DNA of 64,000 nt from Candidatus Enterococcus stercoripullorum (lineage in GTDB: Bacteria > Bacillota > Bacilli > Lactobacillales > Enterococcaceae): the NCBI GenBank assembly GCA_019120335.1, contig DWVH01000064.1, positions 1-64,000 on the forward strand, in the 5' to 3' direction. The position numbers were made by a program, and so were the translations under genes. Below, piece by piece: positions 33,548 to 43,340 of the stretch (position 1 is the first letter of the stretch; every line of letters starts with the position of its first letter). Below the pieces are notes generated by a model. That model made no database searches and had not been told where the DNA came from. It was given only the letters and a program-made list of their open reading frames with translations.

Positions 33548-34804
33548 ATGAAAGTTGCTAAAAAATTGTTAGTAGGTGTTAGTTTGGTTAGTGCAGTTGG
33601 TTTACTAGCTGCCTGTGGTAATTCGTCTAAATCATCTAATGGTGGTAAAACGAAAGAGATTGAATTCTTTAGCCAAAAGAAAGAAATGCAACCAACACTA
33701 CAAAAAATTATCAAAGACTTTGAAAAGGAAAATCCAGATATCAAGGTTAAATTTACCAATGTACCAGATGCTGGTAAAGTCTTGAAAACACGTATCGCAA
33801 GTGGAGATACACCGGATGTAGTTAACGTTTACCCACAAAACGCTGATTTCCAAGAATGGGCAAAATCAGGGGTATTCGAAGATTTAACTGGTAAAGATTA
33901 CTTGAAGAACTTAAAAGAAGGCGCGGCTGAAACTTATGCGATCAACGATAAGATTTATTCCATCCCATTAACAAACAATGCTTGGGGATTCTTCTACAAT
34001 GCAGATAAGTTTAAAGAATTAGGTTTAGAAGTCCCTAAAACTTGGGATGATTTTGAAAAATTAGTTGCCACAATTAAAGATAAAGGTGAAACGCCTTTTG
34101 CTTTAGCTCTAACACAAGCAGATTCATGGATTTTAAACGGTTACCATCAATTAGCTTGGGCAACAGTAGCCGGTGGTTTCAAAGCAGCTAATGATGAATT
34201 AGTTCGCAGTCCTAAAGATGGCATTAAAACATCAAGTGAAATATTCCAACAAGTGACTAAAGAATTAGATTTATTACATGGTAATGGACAAAAGAATGCA
34301 ACTGGGGCAACTTATGATGATGCAATTGCAACATTTGCTAAGGGCGATGCTTTAATCTTCCCTAATGGTATTTGGGCATTACCAGCTATTCAAAATCAAC
34401 ATCCAAAATTTGAAGTTCGTACTTTTGCTTATCCAGGTGTAAAAGAAGGACAAGAATTGACTGTTGGTGCGGCTGACTTAGCATTATCTGTTTCAAATAA
34501 ATCTAAAAACAAAGAAGCTGCAAATAAATTCATGAAATATATGACCACTAAAGCAGCAATGCAAAAATACTATGATGTAGACGGTTCACCAACCTCTGTT
34601 ACTGCAGTTGATACAAAAGGTAAATTTGAAGAAACAAAAGGTGTAACACAATATGTATTTACTGATAAACAAATCGTATGGTTACAAAAAGAATGGACTT
34701 CAGAAGAAAAATTCTGGCACGCAACGGTTAACTATGTCAACTCTCAAAAATCAGATCAATTAGCAAATGATCTAAACACATTCTTCAATACAATGAAGAA
34801 ATAA
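33548..34804 (+). CDS. msmE: Sugar ABC transporter substrate-binding lipoprotein
   Basis: This 418-residue lipoprotein has a signal peptide ending in the lipobox LLAAC (Cys23) and a family 1 solute-binding domain. It captures an oligosaccharide outside the membrane; neighbours (alpha-galactosidase, sucrose phosphorylase) indicate raffinose-family sugars or melibiose/sucrose. The ribosome binding site is TAGGAGGG. It is the first gene of the operon. Confidence 0.9.
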   Translation: MKVAKKLLVGVSLVSAVGLLAACGNSSKSSNGGKTKEIEFFSQKKEMQPTLQKIIKDFEKENPDIKVKFTNVPDAGKVLKTRIASGDTPDVVNVYPQNADFQEWAKSGVFEDLTGKDYLKNLKEGAAETYAINDKIYSIPLTNNAWGFFYNADKFKELGLEVPKTWDDFEKLVATIKDKGETPFALALTQADSWILNGYHQLAWATVAGGFKAANDELVRSPKDGIKTSSEIFQQVTKELDLLHGNGQKNATGATYDDAIATFAKGDALIFPNGIWALPAIQNQHPKFEVRTFAYPGVKEGQELTVGAADLALSVSNKSKNKEAANKFMKYMTTKAAMQKYYDVDGSPTSVTAVDTKGKFEETKGVTQYVFTDKQIVWLQKEWTSEEKFWHATVNYVNSQKSDQLANDLNTFFNTMKK

Positions 34805-34833
34805 AAAATAATCAAAAAAAGGAGCACACCATT

Positions 34834-35706
34834 ATGTTTAAGAAGGGATTTTTCAATCGTAGTTGGGCATGGCTATTTGTCATTGTACCAATTGTTTTAC
34901 AGTTAGTATTCTTCTATGTACCAATGGTGCGTGGATTTATCTATAGCCTAACAGACTGGACTGGTTTAACCCCAGATTACAATTTTATTGGATTAAAGAA
35001 TTTTGAACATATTGTTTTTGATTCTTACTTCATGAAATCAGTTGGGTTTACAGTAATGTTTACGATTGCCCTCATTATCGGTGAAGTGGTGCTCGGCATT
35101 GCGATTGCGCGTTTATTAAATCGCAAGATGAAAGGGGTAGGCTTTTTTAGAACAGCCTACTTCTTCCCCGCAGTGCTAAGTACGGTAACTTTAGGATTGA
35201 TCTTTAAACAATTATTTAACTACGGTTTACCACAATTAGGAGAAAAATTAGGGATTGAGTTTTTATCACAAAACTTAATTGCTAATGAGCATACGGTATT
35301 TTGGGGAGTGTTATTTGTAGCTCTCTGGCAAGGTGTTGCGATGCCAGTCGTTATCTTCTTAGCTGGTTTACAAAGTATTCCCGAAGATATCTTAGAAGCA
35401 GCCGACATTGATGGGGCAAATAATTGGCAGAAGTTCTTAAATATTGAAATTCCGTATTTATTACCTTCGTTGAGCATGGTCTTTATCATGGCATTGAAAT
35501 CTGGGTTAACGGCCTTCGATTTAGTTTATGCCTTAACTGGTGGTGGACCAAACGATAAAACGACCACTCTTGGATTATTGGTTTATAACTATGCATTCCA
35601 AAATAATCAATATGGTTATGCCAATGCAATTGCGGTTGTATTATTCCTCGTGATTGCCATTATCTCAATCTTACAAATTCGTTTATCTAGAAAGTTTGAA
35701 GTATAG
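34834..35706 (+). CDS. msmF: Sugar ABC transporter permease MsmF
   Basis: This 290-residue permease has six helices and the EAA loop (EAADIDGANNWQKFLNIEIPYL) that contacts the ATPase. It pairs with MsmG to form the channel. It follows msmE by 29 bases with AAGGAG. Confidence 0.9.
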   Translation: MFKKGFFNRSWAWLFVIVPIVLQLVFFYVPMVRGFIYSLTDWTGLTPDYNFIGLKNFEHIVFDSYFMKSVGFTVMFTIALIIGEVVLGIAIARLLNRKMKGVGFFRTAYFFPAVLSTVTLGLIFKQLFNYGLPQLGEKLGIEFLSQNLIANEHTVFWGVLFVALWQGVAMPVVIFLAGLQSIPEDILEAADIDGANNWQKFLNIEIPYLLPSLSMVFIMALKSGLTAFDLVYALTGGGPNDKTTTLGLLVYNYAFQNNQYGYANAIAVVLFLVIAIISILQIRLSRKFEV

Positions 35707-35718
35707 GAGGAGTAGAAG

Positions 35719-36543
35719 ATGAAACGTAAAGGAACTGTTTTTAGTTATCTAGCTTTAATACTGGGATTTTGCTTAATCTTTATTCCGCTGTATTTCACTG
35801 TCTTGTCCTCTTTTAAAGAAACAAGTCAAATCACTGGAAATTTCTTTGGTTTACCAAACCCATTTACGATGGATAATTTCCAACGTCTACTAGATGATGG
35901 GATTAGTCAATATTTCTTGAATTCAGCAGTTATCTCGGTATTTTCAATTGTTTTAATTACCTTTTTTGTACCAATGGCAGCTTTTTCAATTGCTCGTAAT
36001 TTATCTAAGAAAAAAGCTTTTGCCTTGATGTATTCATTCTTGATTCTAGGTATTTTTGTTCCCTTCCAAGTCATTATGATTCCTATTACGACAATGATGA
36101 CAAAATTAGGCCTTTCAAATATCCCTGGATTAATCATTTTGTATTTAGCTTATGCGATTCCACAGACCTTGTTCTTGTATGTAGGTTATATCAAAACAGC
36201 CATTCCTGAAGAGTTGGATGAAGCTGCAGAAATTGATGGTTGTGGTAAGTTTCGGATGTACTTCCAAATTGCATTTCCATTGATGAAACCAATGCACGCA
36301 ACGACATTAATCATTAATGCTTTATGGATTTGGAATGACTTCTTATTACCTTTATTAATTCTAAATAAGGATAACTCAAATTGGACATTACCATTATTCC
36401 AATACAACTACCAAGGCCAATACTTCAGTGATTATGGTCCAAGTTTCGCTTCTTATGTTGTAGGGATTATCGTTATCTTAATCGTTTACTTGATTTTCCA
36501 AAAGAATATTATTTCTGGTATGACAAATGGTTCTGTAAAATAA
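35719..36543 (+). CDS. msmG: Sugar ABC transporter permease MsmG
   Basis: This 274-residue permease has six helices and an EAA loop (EAAEIDGCGKFRMYFQIAFPL). It is the partner of MsmF, 12 bases downstream. No ATPase gene (MsmK/MalK) is in the operon, so a shared multi-sugar ATPase elsewhere must energise it. Confidence 0.9.
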   Translation: MKRKGTVFSYLALILGFCLIFIPLYFTVLSSFKETSQITGNFFGLPNPFTMDNFQRLLDDGISQYFLNSAVISVFSIVLITFFVPMAAFSIARNLSKKKAFALMYSFLILGIFVPFQVIMIPITTMMTKLGLSNIPGLIILYLAYAIPQTLFLYVGYIKTAIPEELDEAAEIDGCGKFRMYFQIAFPLMKPMHATTLIINALWIWNDFLLPLLILNKDNSNWTLPLFQYNYQGQYFSDYGPSFASYVVGIIVILIVYLIFQKNIISGMTNGSVK

Positions 36544-36560
36544 TTTTTAGGAGTAGCTAA

Positions 36561-38741
36561 ATGATAATTTTTGATGAGAAAATAAATGTTTTTCACTTAT
36601 TTAACGAAAAAATAAGTTATTTGATCCAAATTGAAGATTTCGGGTATGTCAATCATCTATATTTTGGTAAGAAAATCAAAGGTTATTCGAATTTACATCG
36701 TTATCGTCGCATTGACCGCGCGTTTTCACCAAATCCTAGTGAAGCAACCGATCGCACATTTTCTTTAGATACGATGTTGATGGAATATCCAAGTCATGGA
36801 AATGGCGATTTTCGTGAACCAGCTATCCGATTACAGTTTGAAGATGGTTCAACCATTTGTGATTTTCGCTATCAAGACTATCAAATATACGATGGTAAAA
36901 AAGCATTATCAGGTTTACCAGCCACTTATGCTAATGAAATGCAGGCGGAAACTTTAGAGCTTATTCTAGTCGATGAAGTCGCACAATTACGCCTGGTTTT
37001 AAGCTATACGATTTTTAAAGAGGCAGCGGTATTGACACGATCTGCTCGTCTAGAAAATCAAAGTGATCAGACCGTTGCGATTCAGCGATTAGCAAGTAGC
37101 AATCTTGATTTTTATGCTAGAGAGTTAGAAGTGATTGATTTACACGGGGCTTGGGGGCATGAGCGACAAATTGGACGCCAAGCAATTACTCAAGGAATTC
37201 GTATTTTTGATAGCAAACGCGGTGTAAGTAGTCATATGCAAAATCCATTTGTGGCCCTTGTAGAACCTACCACTACGGAGTTTCATGGAGAGGCTTTCGG
37301 CTGTTGTTTAGTTTATAGTGGTAATTTTGAGGCAGTGGTGCAACAAGATCAGTATCAACAAACGCGTCTGATAATGGGAATCAATTCTTTTCATTTTAAT
37401 TGGCAATTGCAGCCAAACAAGAGTTTTACCACACCAGAAGCCGTATTCGTGTATAGTGACCAAGGATTAAATCAATTATCCGCAACTTATCATGATTTAT
37501 TTAATCAACATTTGGTTCGTGGAAAATATCAAGGAAAAGAACGCCCAACGCTGATTAATAACTGGGAAGCGACTTACTTTGATTTTAACGAAGAAAAATT
37601 AATGCAAATCGTGGATGAAGCGGAAAAACTAGGGATCGAAATGTTTGTATTAGATGATGGCTGGTTTGGCAAACGCGATGACGATTATTCTTCATTAGGT
37701 GACTGGGTTGAGTATCGTGAAAAACTAAATGGTCGTCTGCAAAACATTGCGGAAAATGTACATGCTAAGGGAATGAAATTTGGACTCTGGGTGGAACCTG
37801 AGATGATTTCAGAAGATAGTGAGCTGTTTCGTGCCCATCCTGATTGGGCCTTTCAAGTGCCGAATCGTCCACGTAGTACGAGTCGTAGCCAGTATGTATT
37901 GGACTTTTCAAGAGAAGATGTTCGAGATAATATTTATCAACAATTAACTACGATTTTAGACCATACGGATGTTGATTATATCAAATGGGATATGAATCGC
38001 AATATGACCGAAGTCTATTCAACCCAACTACCACCACAAGCGCAAGGGGAAGTGGCGCATCGCTATATTCTTGGGTTGTATGACTTGTTAGAAAAAATAA
38101 CCACTCGCTATCCAGATATTTTATTTGAAAGTTGCTCAGGTGGCGGCGGACGCTTTGATGCAGGAATGTTGTATTACATGCCACAAACATGGACGAGTGA
38201 TAATACTGATGCTTTAGCGCGCTTGAATATTCAATACGGTACAAGTATGGTTTATCCAATTTCAACGATGGGTTCCCATGTTTCAGCGGTACCAAACCAT
38301 CAAACCCATCGCGTAACCAGTTTAGCGATTAGAGGTAATGTCGCGATGTCGGGTGTTTTAGGTTATGAGCTTGATTTAACGAAATTGACAGCTGAAGAAA
38401 AGGCAATCATTCGAGAACAAATTGTCTTTTATAAACAACACCGTGCTTTATTCCAGTTCGGACGATTTATTCGTTTGACCTCACCATTTGAAAAAAATAG
38501 TTGCGCCTGGATGTTTGTTTCAAAAGATCAAAAAGAAGCCATTGCCTTTTATTTCAGAAAGTATGCTCAGGCTTCCTTCCCGCTAGAAACGTTACGACTA
38601 GCAGGACTAGATGAAGAACAAATCTATGAATTGGATGGTTGTGAAATCTCTGGTAGTGAAGCCATGCATTTAGGTCTTTACATTGACGAAAATCTAACAG
38701 GCGATTATGCCACACAGATGTTTTATTTAAAAGCGAAATAA
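36561..38741 (+). CDS. aga: Alpha-galactosidase (GH36)
   Basis: This 726-residue GH36 enzyme has the nucleophile Asp in DYIKWDMNR, acid/base Asp in TWTSDNTDA, and FVLDDGWFGKR in the barrel. It releases galactose from raffinose, stachyose or melibiose in the cytoplasm. The length is typical. There is no signal peptide, so it acts on imported sugar. It lies 17 bases after msmG. Confidence 0.94.
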   Translation: MIIFDEKINVFHLFNEKISYLIQIEDFGYVNHLYFGKKIKGYSNLHRYRRIDRAFSPNPSEATDRTFSLDTMLMEYPSHGNGDFREPAIRLQFEDGSTICDFRYQDYQIYDGKKALSGLPATYANEMQAETLELILVDEVAQLRLVLSYTIFKEAAVLTRSARLENQSDQTVAIQRLASSNLDFYARELEVIDLHGAWGHERQIGRQAITQGIRIFDSKRGVSSHMQNPFVALVEPTTTEFHGEAFGCCLVYSGNFEAVVQQDQYQQTRLIMGINSFHFNWQLQPNKSFTTPEAVFVYSDQGLNQLSATYHDLFNQHLVRGKYQGKERPTLINNWEATYFDFNEEKLMQIVDEAEKLGIEMFVLDDGWFGKRDDDYSSLGDWVEYREKLNGRLQNIAENVHAKGMKFGLWVEPEMISEDSELFRAHPDWAFQVPNRPRSTSRSQYVLDFSREDVRDNIYQQLTTILDHTDVDYIKWDMNRNMTEVYSTQLPPQAQGEVAHRYILGLYDLLEKITTRYPDILFESCSGGGGRFDAGMLYYMPQTWTSDNTDALARLNIQYGTSMVYPISTMGSHVSAVPNHQTHRVTSLAIRGNVAMSGVLGYELDLTKLTAEEKAIIREQIVFYKQHRALFQFGRFIRLTSPFEKNSCAWMFVSKDQKEAIAFYFRKYAQASFPLETLRLAGLDEEQIYELDGCEISGSEAMHLGLYIDENLTGDYATQMFYLKAK

Positions 38742-38747
38742 CAGTAG

Positions 38748-38797
38748 GCAATCAAATGACTTGAATAATTTCTCGGTTCATTTGGTTGCTTTTTTTA
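38748..38797 (+). terminator. Terminator between aga and gtfA
   Basis: GCAATCAAATGA (38748-38759) pairs with TCATTTGGTTGC (38778-38789) with one wobble, then eight T. No promoter is evident before gtfA, so it may reduce rather than stop expression of gtfA. Confidence 0.7.
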
Positions 38798-38819
38798 AAA
38801 GAAAATTGGGGGTTATACC

Positions 38820-40271
38820 ATGAAAATAAAAAACGAAGTGATGTTAATTACGTATTGTGATAGCTTAGGAAATAACTTGAAAGATTTAAATAAAGTATTA
38901 TATAAACATTTAAATGGTGTTGTGGGTGGGATTCATCTGTTGCCTTTCTTCCCATCTACTGGTGACCGTGGTTTTGCGCCAAGTGATTATACTGTGGTGG
39001 ATCAAGCATTTGGGACTTGGGAAGAAGTGGAAGCATTAGGTGAAAAATATTATTTAATGTTTGACTTCATGATCAACCATATCTCGCGCGAATCAAAATT
39101 CTTCCAAGATTTTAAACAAAACCATGAAGATTCGCCTTATAAAGATATGTTTATCCGCATTCATGAGTTTTTTCCTGAAAATCGTCCGACACCAGAAGAT
39201 ATTGATTTGATTTATAAACGCAAAGATAAAGCACCGTTTCAGGAAGTGACTTTTGCCGATGGGACAACTGAGCAAGTGTGGAATACTTTCGGTGAAGAAC
39301 AAATTGACTTAGATGTAACCAAGGAAGTAACCAAACAATTTATCAAGGATACTCTAAAAGATATGGCAAGTCATGGATGCTCTTTGATTCGTTTGGACGC
39401 TTTTGCCTATGCGATTAAAAAATTGGATACCAATGATTTCTTCGTCGAACCAGAAATTTGGGAATTATTAGATGAAGTGCGTGAGGAAGCAGCCAAATAT
39501 GATTGTGAGTTGCTGCCAGAAATTCATGAACATTATACGATTCAAATGAAAATTGCAGATCATGATTACTATGTTTATGACTTTGCTTTACCAATGATTA
39601 CGCTGTTTTCATTGTATAGTGGGAAGTCCAACCGTTTAGCTCATTGGTTAAAAATGAGTCCGATGAAGCAATTCACCACGCTAGATACACACGATGGTAT
39701 CGGAGTAGTGGATGCCAAAGACTTATTGACTGATGAAGAGTTAAACTATACATCTGAGGAGCTATATAAAGTCGGTGCGAATGTAAAGAAAATTTACTCT
39801 TCTGCAAGCTATAATAATTTGGATATTTATCAAATCAATTCGACCTATTATAGTGCTTTAGGGGATAATGACCGTAGTTACTTATTAGCACGGGCCATTC
39901 AGTGTTTTGCACCGGGGATTCCACAAATTTATTATGTTGGTTTATTGGCAGGAAAAAATGACATTGAGCTACTGGAAAATACCAAAGAAGGCCGCAATAT
40001 TAACCGTCACTACTATTCATTGCCAGAAATCGATGAAGAAGTAAAACGCCCAGTGGTGAAATCTTTGTTTGATTTACTACGCTTTAGAAATACTGCTTCA
40101 GCTTTTGATTTAGCTGGCGAAATCCTTGTTGAAACACCAAGCGAAGAAACAATCATCATCACTAGAAAAGATAGCCAAGAGAATCGTGCGGTATTGACTG
40201 CTAATCTTCAAACCAAGGACTTTGAAGTGAAACATAACGGAGAAGTAGTACTAACACAATTAGCTGAATAA
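38820..40271 (+). CDS. gtfA: Sucrose phosphorylase (GH13_18)
   Basis: This 483-residue GH13 enzyme has catalytic nucleophile Asp in [10 protein letters not shown], acid/base Glu in LPEIHEHY and transition-state Asp in TLDTHDGIG. It converts sucrose and phosphate to glucose 1-phosphate and fructose. Together with alpha-galactosidase it degrades raffinose: galactose is released first, then the sucrose is phosphorolysed. The start is ATG 38820 after TTGGGGGTT. Confidence 0.92.
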   Translation: MKIKNEVMLITYCDSLGNNLKDLNKVLYKHLNGVVGGIHLLPFFPSTGDRGFAPSDYTVVDQAFGTWEEVEALGEKYYLMFDFMINHISRESKFFQDFKQNHEDSPYKDMFIRIHEFFPENRPTPEDIDLIYKRKDKAPFQEVTFADGTTEQVWNTFGEEQIDLDVTKEVTKQFIKDTLKDMASHGCSLIRLDAFAYAIKKLDTNDFFVEPEIWELLDEVREEAAKYDCELLPEIHEHYTIQMKIADHDYYVYDFALPMITLFSLYSGKSNRLAHWLKMSPMKQFTTLDTHDGIGVVDAKDLLTDEELNYTSEELYKVGANVKKIYSSASYNNLDIYQINSTYYSALGDNDRSYLLARAIQCFAPGIPQIYYVGLLAGKNDIELLENTKEGRNINRHYYSLPEIDEEVKRPVVKSLFDLLRFRNTASAFDLAGEILVETPSEETIIITRKDSQENRAVLTANLQTKDFEVKHNGEVVLTQLAE

Positions 40272-40277
40272 GAAAAG

Positions 40278-40303
40278 AAGGAGTGCAAATTTTGTGCTCC
40301 TTT
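40278..40303 (+). terminator. Terminator of the msm operon
   Basis: AAGGAGTGCAAA pairs with TTTGTGCTCCTTT, with two wobbles. Confidence 0.65.
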
Positions 40304-40343
40304 AATTAATTAAAGTGTTTTAAAATATTTCTAATCTGTTGTG

Positions 40344-40694
40344 CTAGTTAATCAAAACCTCCCCAACGAGTAGCGTAAAGTGTTGCCAAATCGTTGCTTC
40401 CGCCTTTTTCAACATCAAAGCATATACCAATAAAAGTGACTCTATACGAAACTTAAAAGCTTGATACGAACGACTATTAAATGCTTGTATACCTAATGAT
40501 TCAAGATTTGAAAATACTGTTTCTATCGCTTTTCTACGTTTTCCTAACAAACGATTATCTACTTTATCTGCTCCGACCATATTTTTTCTCATTGGTGTCG
40601 TAAGTGTGATACCGTCTTCAGCGAGTTCGTTTTTTAAATCCTTGCTCAAATACCCTTTATCGCCAATAATTTGAGGAAAAGGAGTCGTCTGAGC
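40344..40694 (-). mobile_element. IS982-family transposase remnant (C-terminal part)
   Basis: On the minus strand the frame from 40694 to 40344 gives the last ~116 residues of an IS982-type transposase: GDKGYLSKDLKNEL, then RRKAIETVFSNLESLGIQ and FKFRIESLLLVYALMLKK. The N-terminal two thirds and the outer inverted repeat on that side are missing. The break is exactly where a truncated peptidase gene begins (40693-40695), so a deletion joined the two. Confidence 0.82.
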
Positions 40695-40962
40695 CGGCGA
40701 TATTATTAGTTTTTATCAAGAGCATACCTTGGTGACGCACCGGGTGATTGAAAGAAATCGTGATTATTTTCAAACGAGAGGCGATCAAAACAATGTCAAT
40801 GATTTAATTGCTGTGACAAAAGCAAATTATTTAGGAAAATATCAGTTTCGAATCAAACAATTGGATGGATTTCTTTTATGGATGCAAGATCCGTTAGTCT
40901 ATAGTTTAATCATGGCTGCGATTGCTTTAAGAATTGCGGTATTACTTTTGTTTAAGAAATGA
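40693..40962 (+). pseudogene. 5'-truncated SipW-type signal peptidase I
   Basis: The frame from 40693 reads AGDIISFYQEHTLVTHRVIE, then FQTRGDQNNVND and a C-terminal helix LVYSLIMAAIALRIAVLLLF. This is the second half of an archaeal/SipW-type signal peptidase: conserved GD-I-x-F, THR and KGD/RGDxNN motifs. The N-terminal helix and the catalytic Ser region are gone, replaced by the IS982 remnant; TGA lies immediately upstream in frame. A 77-residue piece remains open from GTG 40729, with no ribosome binding site. Confidence 0.75.
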
Positions 40963-40975
40963 TATCTACACATAG

Positions 40976-41003
40976 AACATGTTCCGAGTGGGGCATGTTT
41001 TTT
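40976..41003 (+). terminator. Terminator after the signal peptidase remnant
   Basis: AACATGTTCC (40976-40985) pairs with GGGGCATGTT (40990-40999), then T. Confidence 0.65.
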
Positions 41004-41073
41004 CTTTTATTAGGAATGTTTCCAAATAGTATTAAGTATGTGGACTAATTTTCATAAAAGTTTCAGGCACTAC

Positions 41074-41126
41074 TTGCATTGATAGATAATCGCTGTATAA
41101 TGAAATAGTTACTTAAAGTAATTATT
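41074..41126 (+). promoter_or_regulatory. Promoter and palindromic operator of the MarR-ABC operon
   Basis: TTGCAT (41074-41079), 16 bases, TATAAT (41096-41101). Just downstream, 41104-41126 (AATAGTTACTT A AAGTAATTATT) is a 23-base near-perfect palindrome covering the likely transcription start, as expected for a MarR autorepressor. Confidence 0.75.
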
Positions 41127-41149
41127 TTCGATAAGTAAGGGGGATGGGA

Positions 41150-41614
41150 ATGAACTGGGGAGATTCAGAACGGTATATTTCCGCTTGTATTGTGGCAAAG
41201 AAGACTTTACAATTTTTGCCTGTGCCGCCTAAAGATTTACGCCGGCAACAAATATACCAGTTGAAAGTGTTGCATGATTTGATGGAATGCCAAGATTCAG
41301 TCAAAATCAGTGATATTGCTCATCGGATTGGGACGACTTTGCCAAGTGTCACGAAGAGCATGAATGAGTTGGAAGAAAATGGCTATGTCAAAAAAGTGGA
41401 AAATCTTCAGGATAAACGCATTACTAATATTGCTTTAACTGATAAAGGACAAGCAATATATGATCAACTGATATATCAATTTCATGTGCAAAATGCTAAA
41501 GTGTTAGCTGAAATTCCGGAAGAGGAGTTAAATACCACCATCGAAACGATTCGTAAAATTTATCAGAAAATGGATGCTTTTAATCGATATAAAGGAGATG
41601 AACAGTTTGTATAA
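41150..41614 (+). CDS. MarR-family transcriptional regulator
   Basis: This 154-residue winged-helix regulator has DIAHRIGTTLPSVTKSMNELEENGYVKKV as helix-turn-helix and DKRITNIALTDKG as wing. It is the first gene of an operon with two ABC half-transporters and overlaps the next gene by a few bases. The palindrome at the promoter suggests that it represses the operon and is relieved by a drug-like ligand. The start is ATG 41150, with AAGGGGGAT upstream; ATG 41144 is an alternative. Confidence 0.88.
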   Translation: MNWGDSERYISACIVAKKTLQFLPVPPKDLRRQQIYQLKVLHDLMECQDSVKISDIAHRIGTTLPSVTKSMNELEENGYVKKVENLQDKRITNIALTDKGQAIYDQLIYQFHVQNAKVLAEIPEEELNTTIETIRKIYQKMDAFNRYKGDEQFV

Positions 41615-43340
41615 AACCTTAGCAAAATCGATGCGTCAATATATTAAGCCTTCGATATTAACGATGATTTTTTTGGCTGGTGAAGTTTTTGCTGAAATGA
41701 TGATTCCATATTTGATGGCTAAAGTGTTGGACCGCGGATTTGAAACCAAAGATATTCAATATATTATCCAAATTGGCCTATTGATGGCTGTGCTTGCCTT
41801 AATTTCCATGACTTGTGGAATTTTAGGTGGTAAGTTTTCTTCAGATGCTTCGGCGGGATTTGCAGCAAATTTACGAGAAGATATTTATCGTAATATTCAA
41901 CGGTTCTCTTTTCAAAATATTGACCGCTTTTCTACACCGAGTCTGATTACCCGTTTGACAACTGATATTACCAATATTCAGTTTGCCTTTCAAATGGTCT
42001 TAAAAACAGTGATTCGTGCACCGTTTATGATTGTTTTTGCTTTTATTATGGCAGCTTATACGAATCTTAAGCTATCAATGATTATCTTAGCAGTGATTCC
42101 ATTTTTAGGAGCTGCCTTGATTTTCTTGATTTATCGTGTGCATCCTTATTTTGTGAAGGTCTTTCGTCAATATGACCACTTAAATCAAACCGTTCAAGAA
42201 GTGATTAATGGCGTACGTGTGGTGAAATCTTTTGTACGTGAAGAAAAGGAAATTGACCGTTTCAAAGAGGCTTCTGAACAAATCAAGCAAGTCTTTATGA
42301 AAGCTGAAAAGTTAATCGCGTTAAATAGTCCGATTATGCAAATTGCAGTCTATAGTTCCTTGCTTGTCGTTTATTGGTTTGGTGCGAAATTTGTCGTAGC
42401 GGGTAGTATGACACCGGGTACTTTGACTTCATTTATTATGTACATGCTACAAATCTTAAATAGCTTGATGATGTTTTCAATGATTTTTGTCATGATTGTG
42501 ATTTCTGAAGCTTCTTGTGAACGGGTAGCTGAAGTCTTAACTGAAAAATCTACGTTAACAAATCCTGAAAATCCTGTGACAACGATTGAAAATGGTGAAA
42601 TTGAGTTCAAGAATGTTTCGTTCAAGTACTATCCTGAAGCACAAGAAGCTGATTTGGCCAATATTAGTTTTAAGATTGAATCAGGGCAAACGATCGGTAT
42701 TATTGGCGGAACTGGTAGTGGGAAATCTAGTTTGATTCAACTCATTCCAAGACTTTATGATACCACACAAGGAGAAGTCTATGTTGCTGGCCGAAATGTC
42801 AAAGAGTACGACCTAGTAACCTTGCGTGATCAAATTGCGATGGTTTTACAAAAAAACACTTTATTCTCTGGTACAATTTTAGAAAATTTACGTTGGGGAG
42901 ATAAAGATGCCTCGTTAGCTGAAGTGAAGCGCATGGCCAGTCTTGCCCAAGCGGATCAATTTGTTACAACTTTCCCAGAAGAATATAATACTGTTTTAGA
43001 CAAAGGTGGGAATAATGTATCGGGGGGACAAAAACAACGCTTAACTATTGCACGTGCTTTATTGAAAAAACCTAAAATCTTGATTCTCGATGATTCAACG
43101 AGCGCTGTTGATACGAAAACAGATGCTAAAATTCGTCAAGCATTTAAAGAAGAGATTCCAAATACAACGAAGATTATCGTGGCACAACGAGTTTCTTCTA
43201 TTCAAGATGCTGATAAAATTATTGTACTAGATGAAGGAAAAATTAATGGTATCGGTACACATGAGGAATTGTTAGCAAATAATCAAATTTATCAAGAAGT
43301 TTATGAATCACAAGTGAAAGGGGGACGTATGAGTGAATAA
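41607..43340 (+). CDS. ABC exporter half-transporter, degenerate site subunit
   Basis: This protein of about 577 residues has six helices, then an ATPase with Walker A GGTGSGKSS, signature NVSGGQKQR and Walker B LILDDSTSAVD. The Glu that follows Walker B in active sites is Asp here, the mark of the degenerate subunit of heterodimeric multidrug exporters (LmrC, PatA, EfrA/EfrC types). TTG 41607 is nine bases after AAGGAG and is the likely start; ATG 41598 abuts that site. Confidence 0.88.
   Translation: MYKTLAKSMRQYIKPSILTMIFLAGEVFAEMMIPYLMAKVLDRGFETKDIQYIIQIGLLMAVLALISMTCGILGGKFSSDASAGFAANLREDIYRNIQRFSFQNIDRFSTPSLITRLTTDITNIQFAFQMVLKTVIRAPFMIVFAFIMAAYTNLKLSMIILAVIPFLGAALIFLIYRVHPYFVKVFRQYDHLNQTVQEVINGVRVVKSFVREEKEIDRFKEASEQIKQVFMKAEKLIALNSPIMQIAVYSSLLVVYWFGAKFVVAGSMTPGTLTSFIMYMLQILNSLMMFSMIFVMIVISEASCERVAEVLTEKSTLTNPENPVTTIENGEIEFKNVSFKYYPEAQEADLANISFKIESGQTIGIIGGTGSGKSSLIQLIPRLYDTTQGEVYVAGRNVKEYDLVTLRDQIAMVLQKNTLFSGTILENLRWGDKDASLAEVKRMASLAQADQFVTTFPEEYNTVLDKGGNNVSGGQKQRLTIARALLKKPKILILDDSTSAVDTKTDAKIRQAFKEEIPNTTKIIVAQRVSSIQDADKIIVLDEGKINGIGTHEELLANNQIYQEVYESQVKGGRMSE

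Noticed and set aside
40729-40962. A 77-residue independent gene
   Set aside because: The frame extends upstream to the IS junction and matches the C-terminal half of SipW-type peptidases; it is a remnant.
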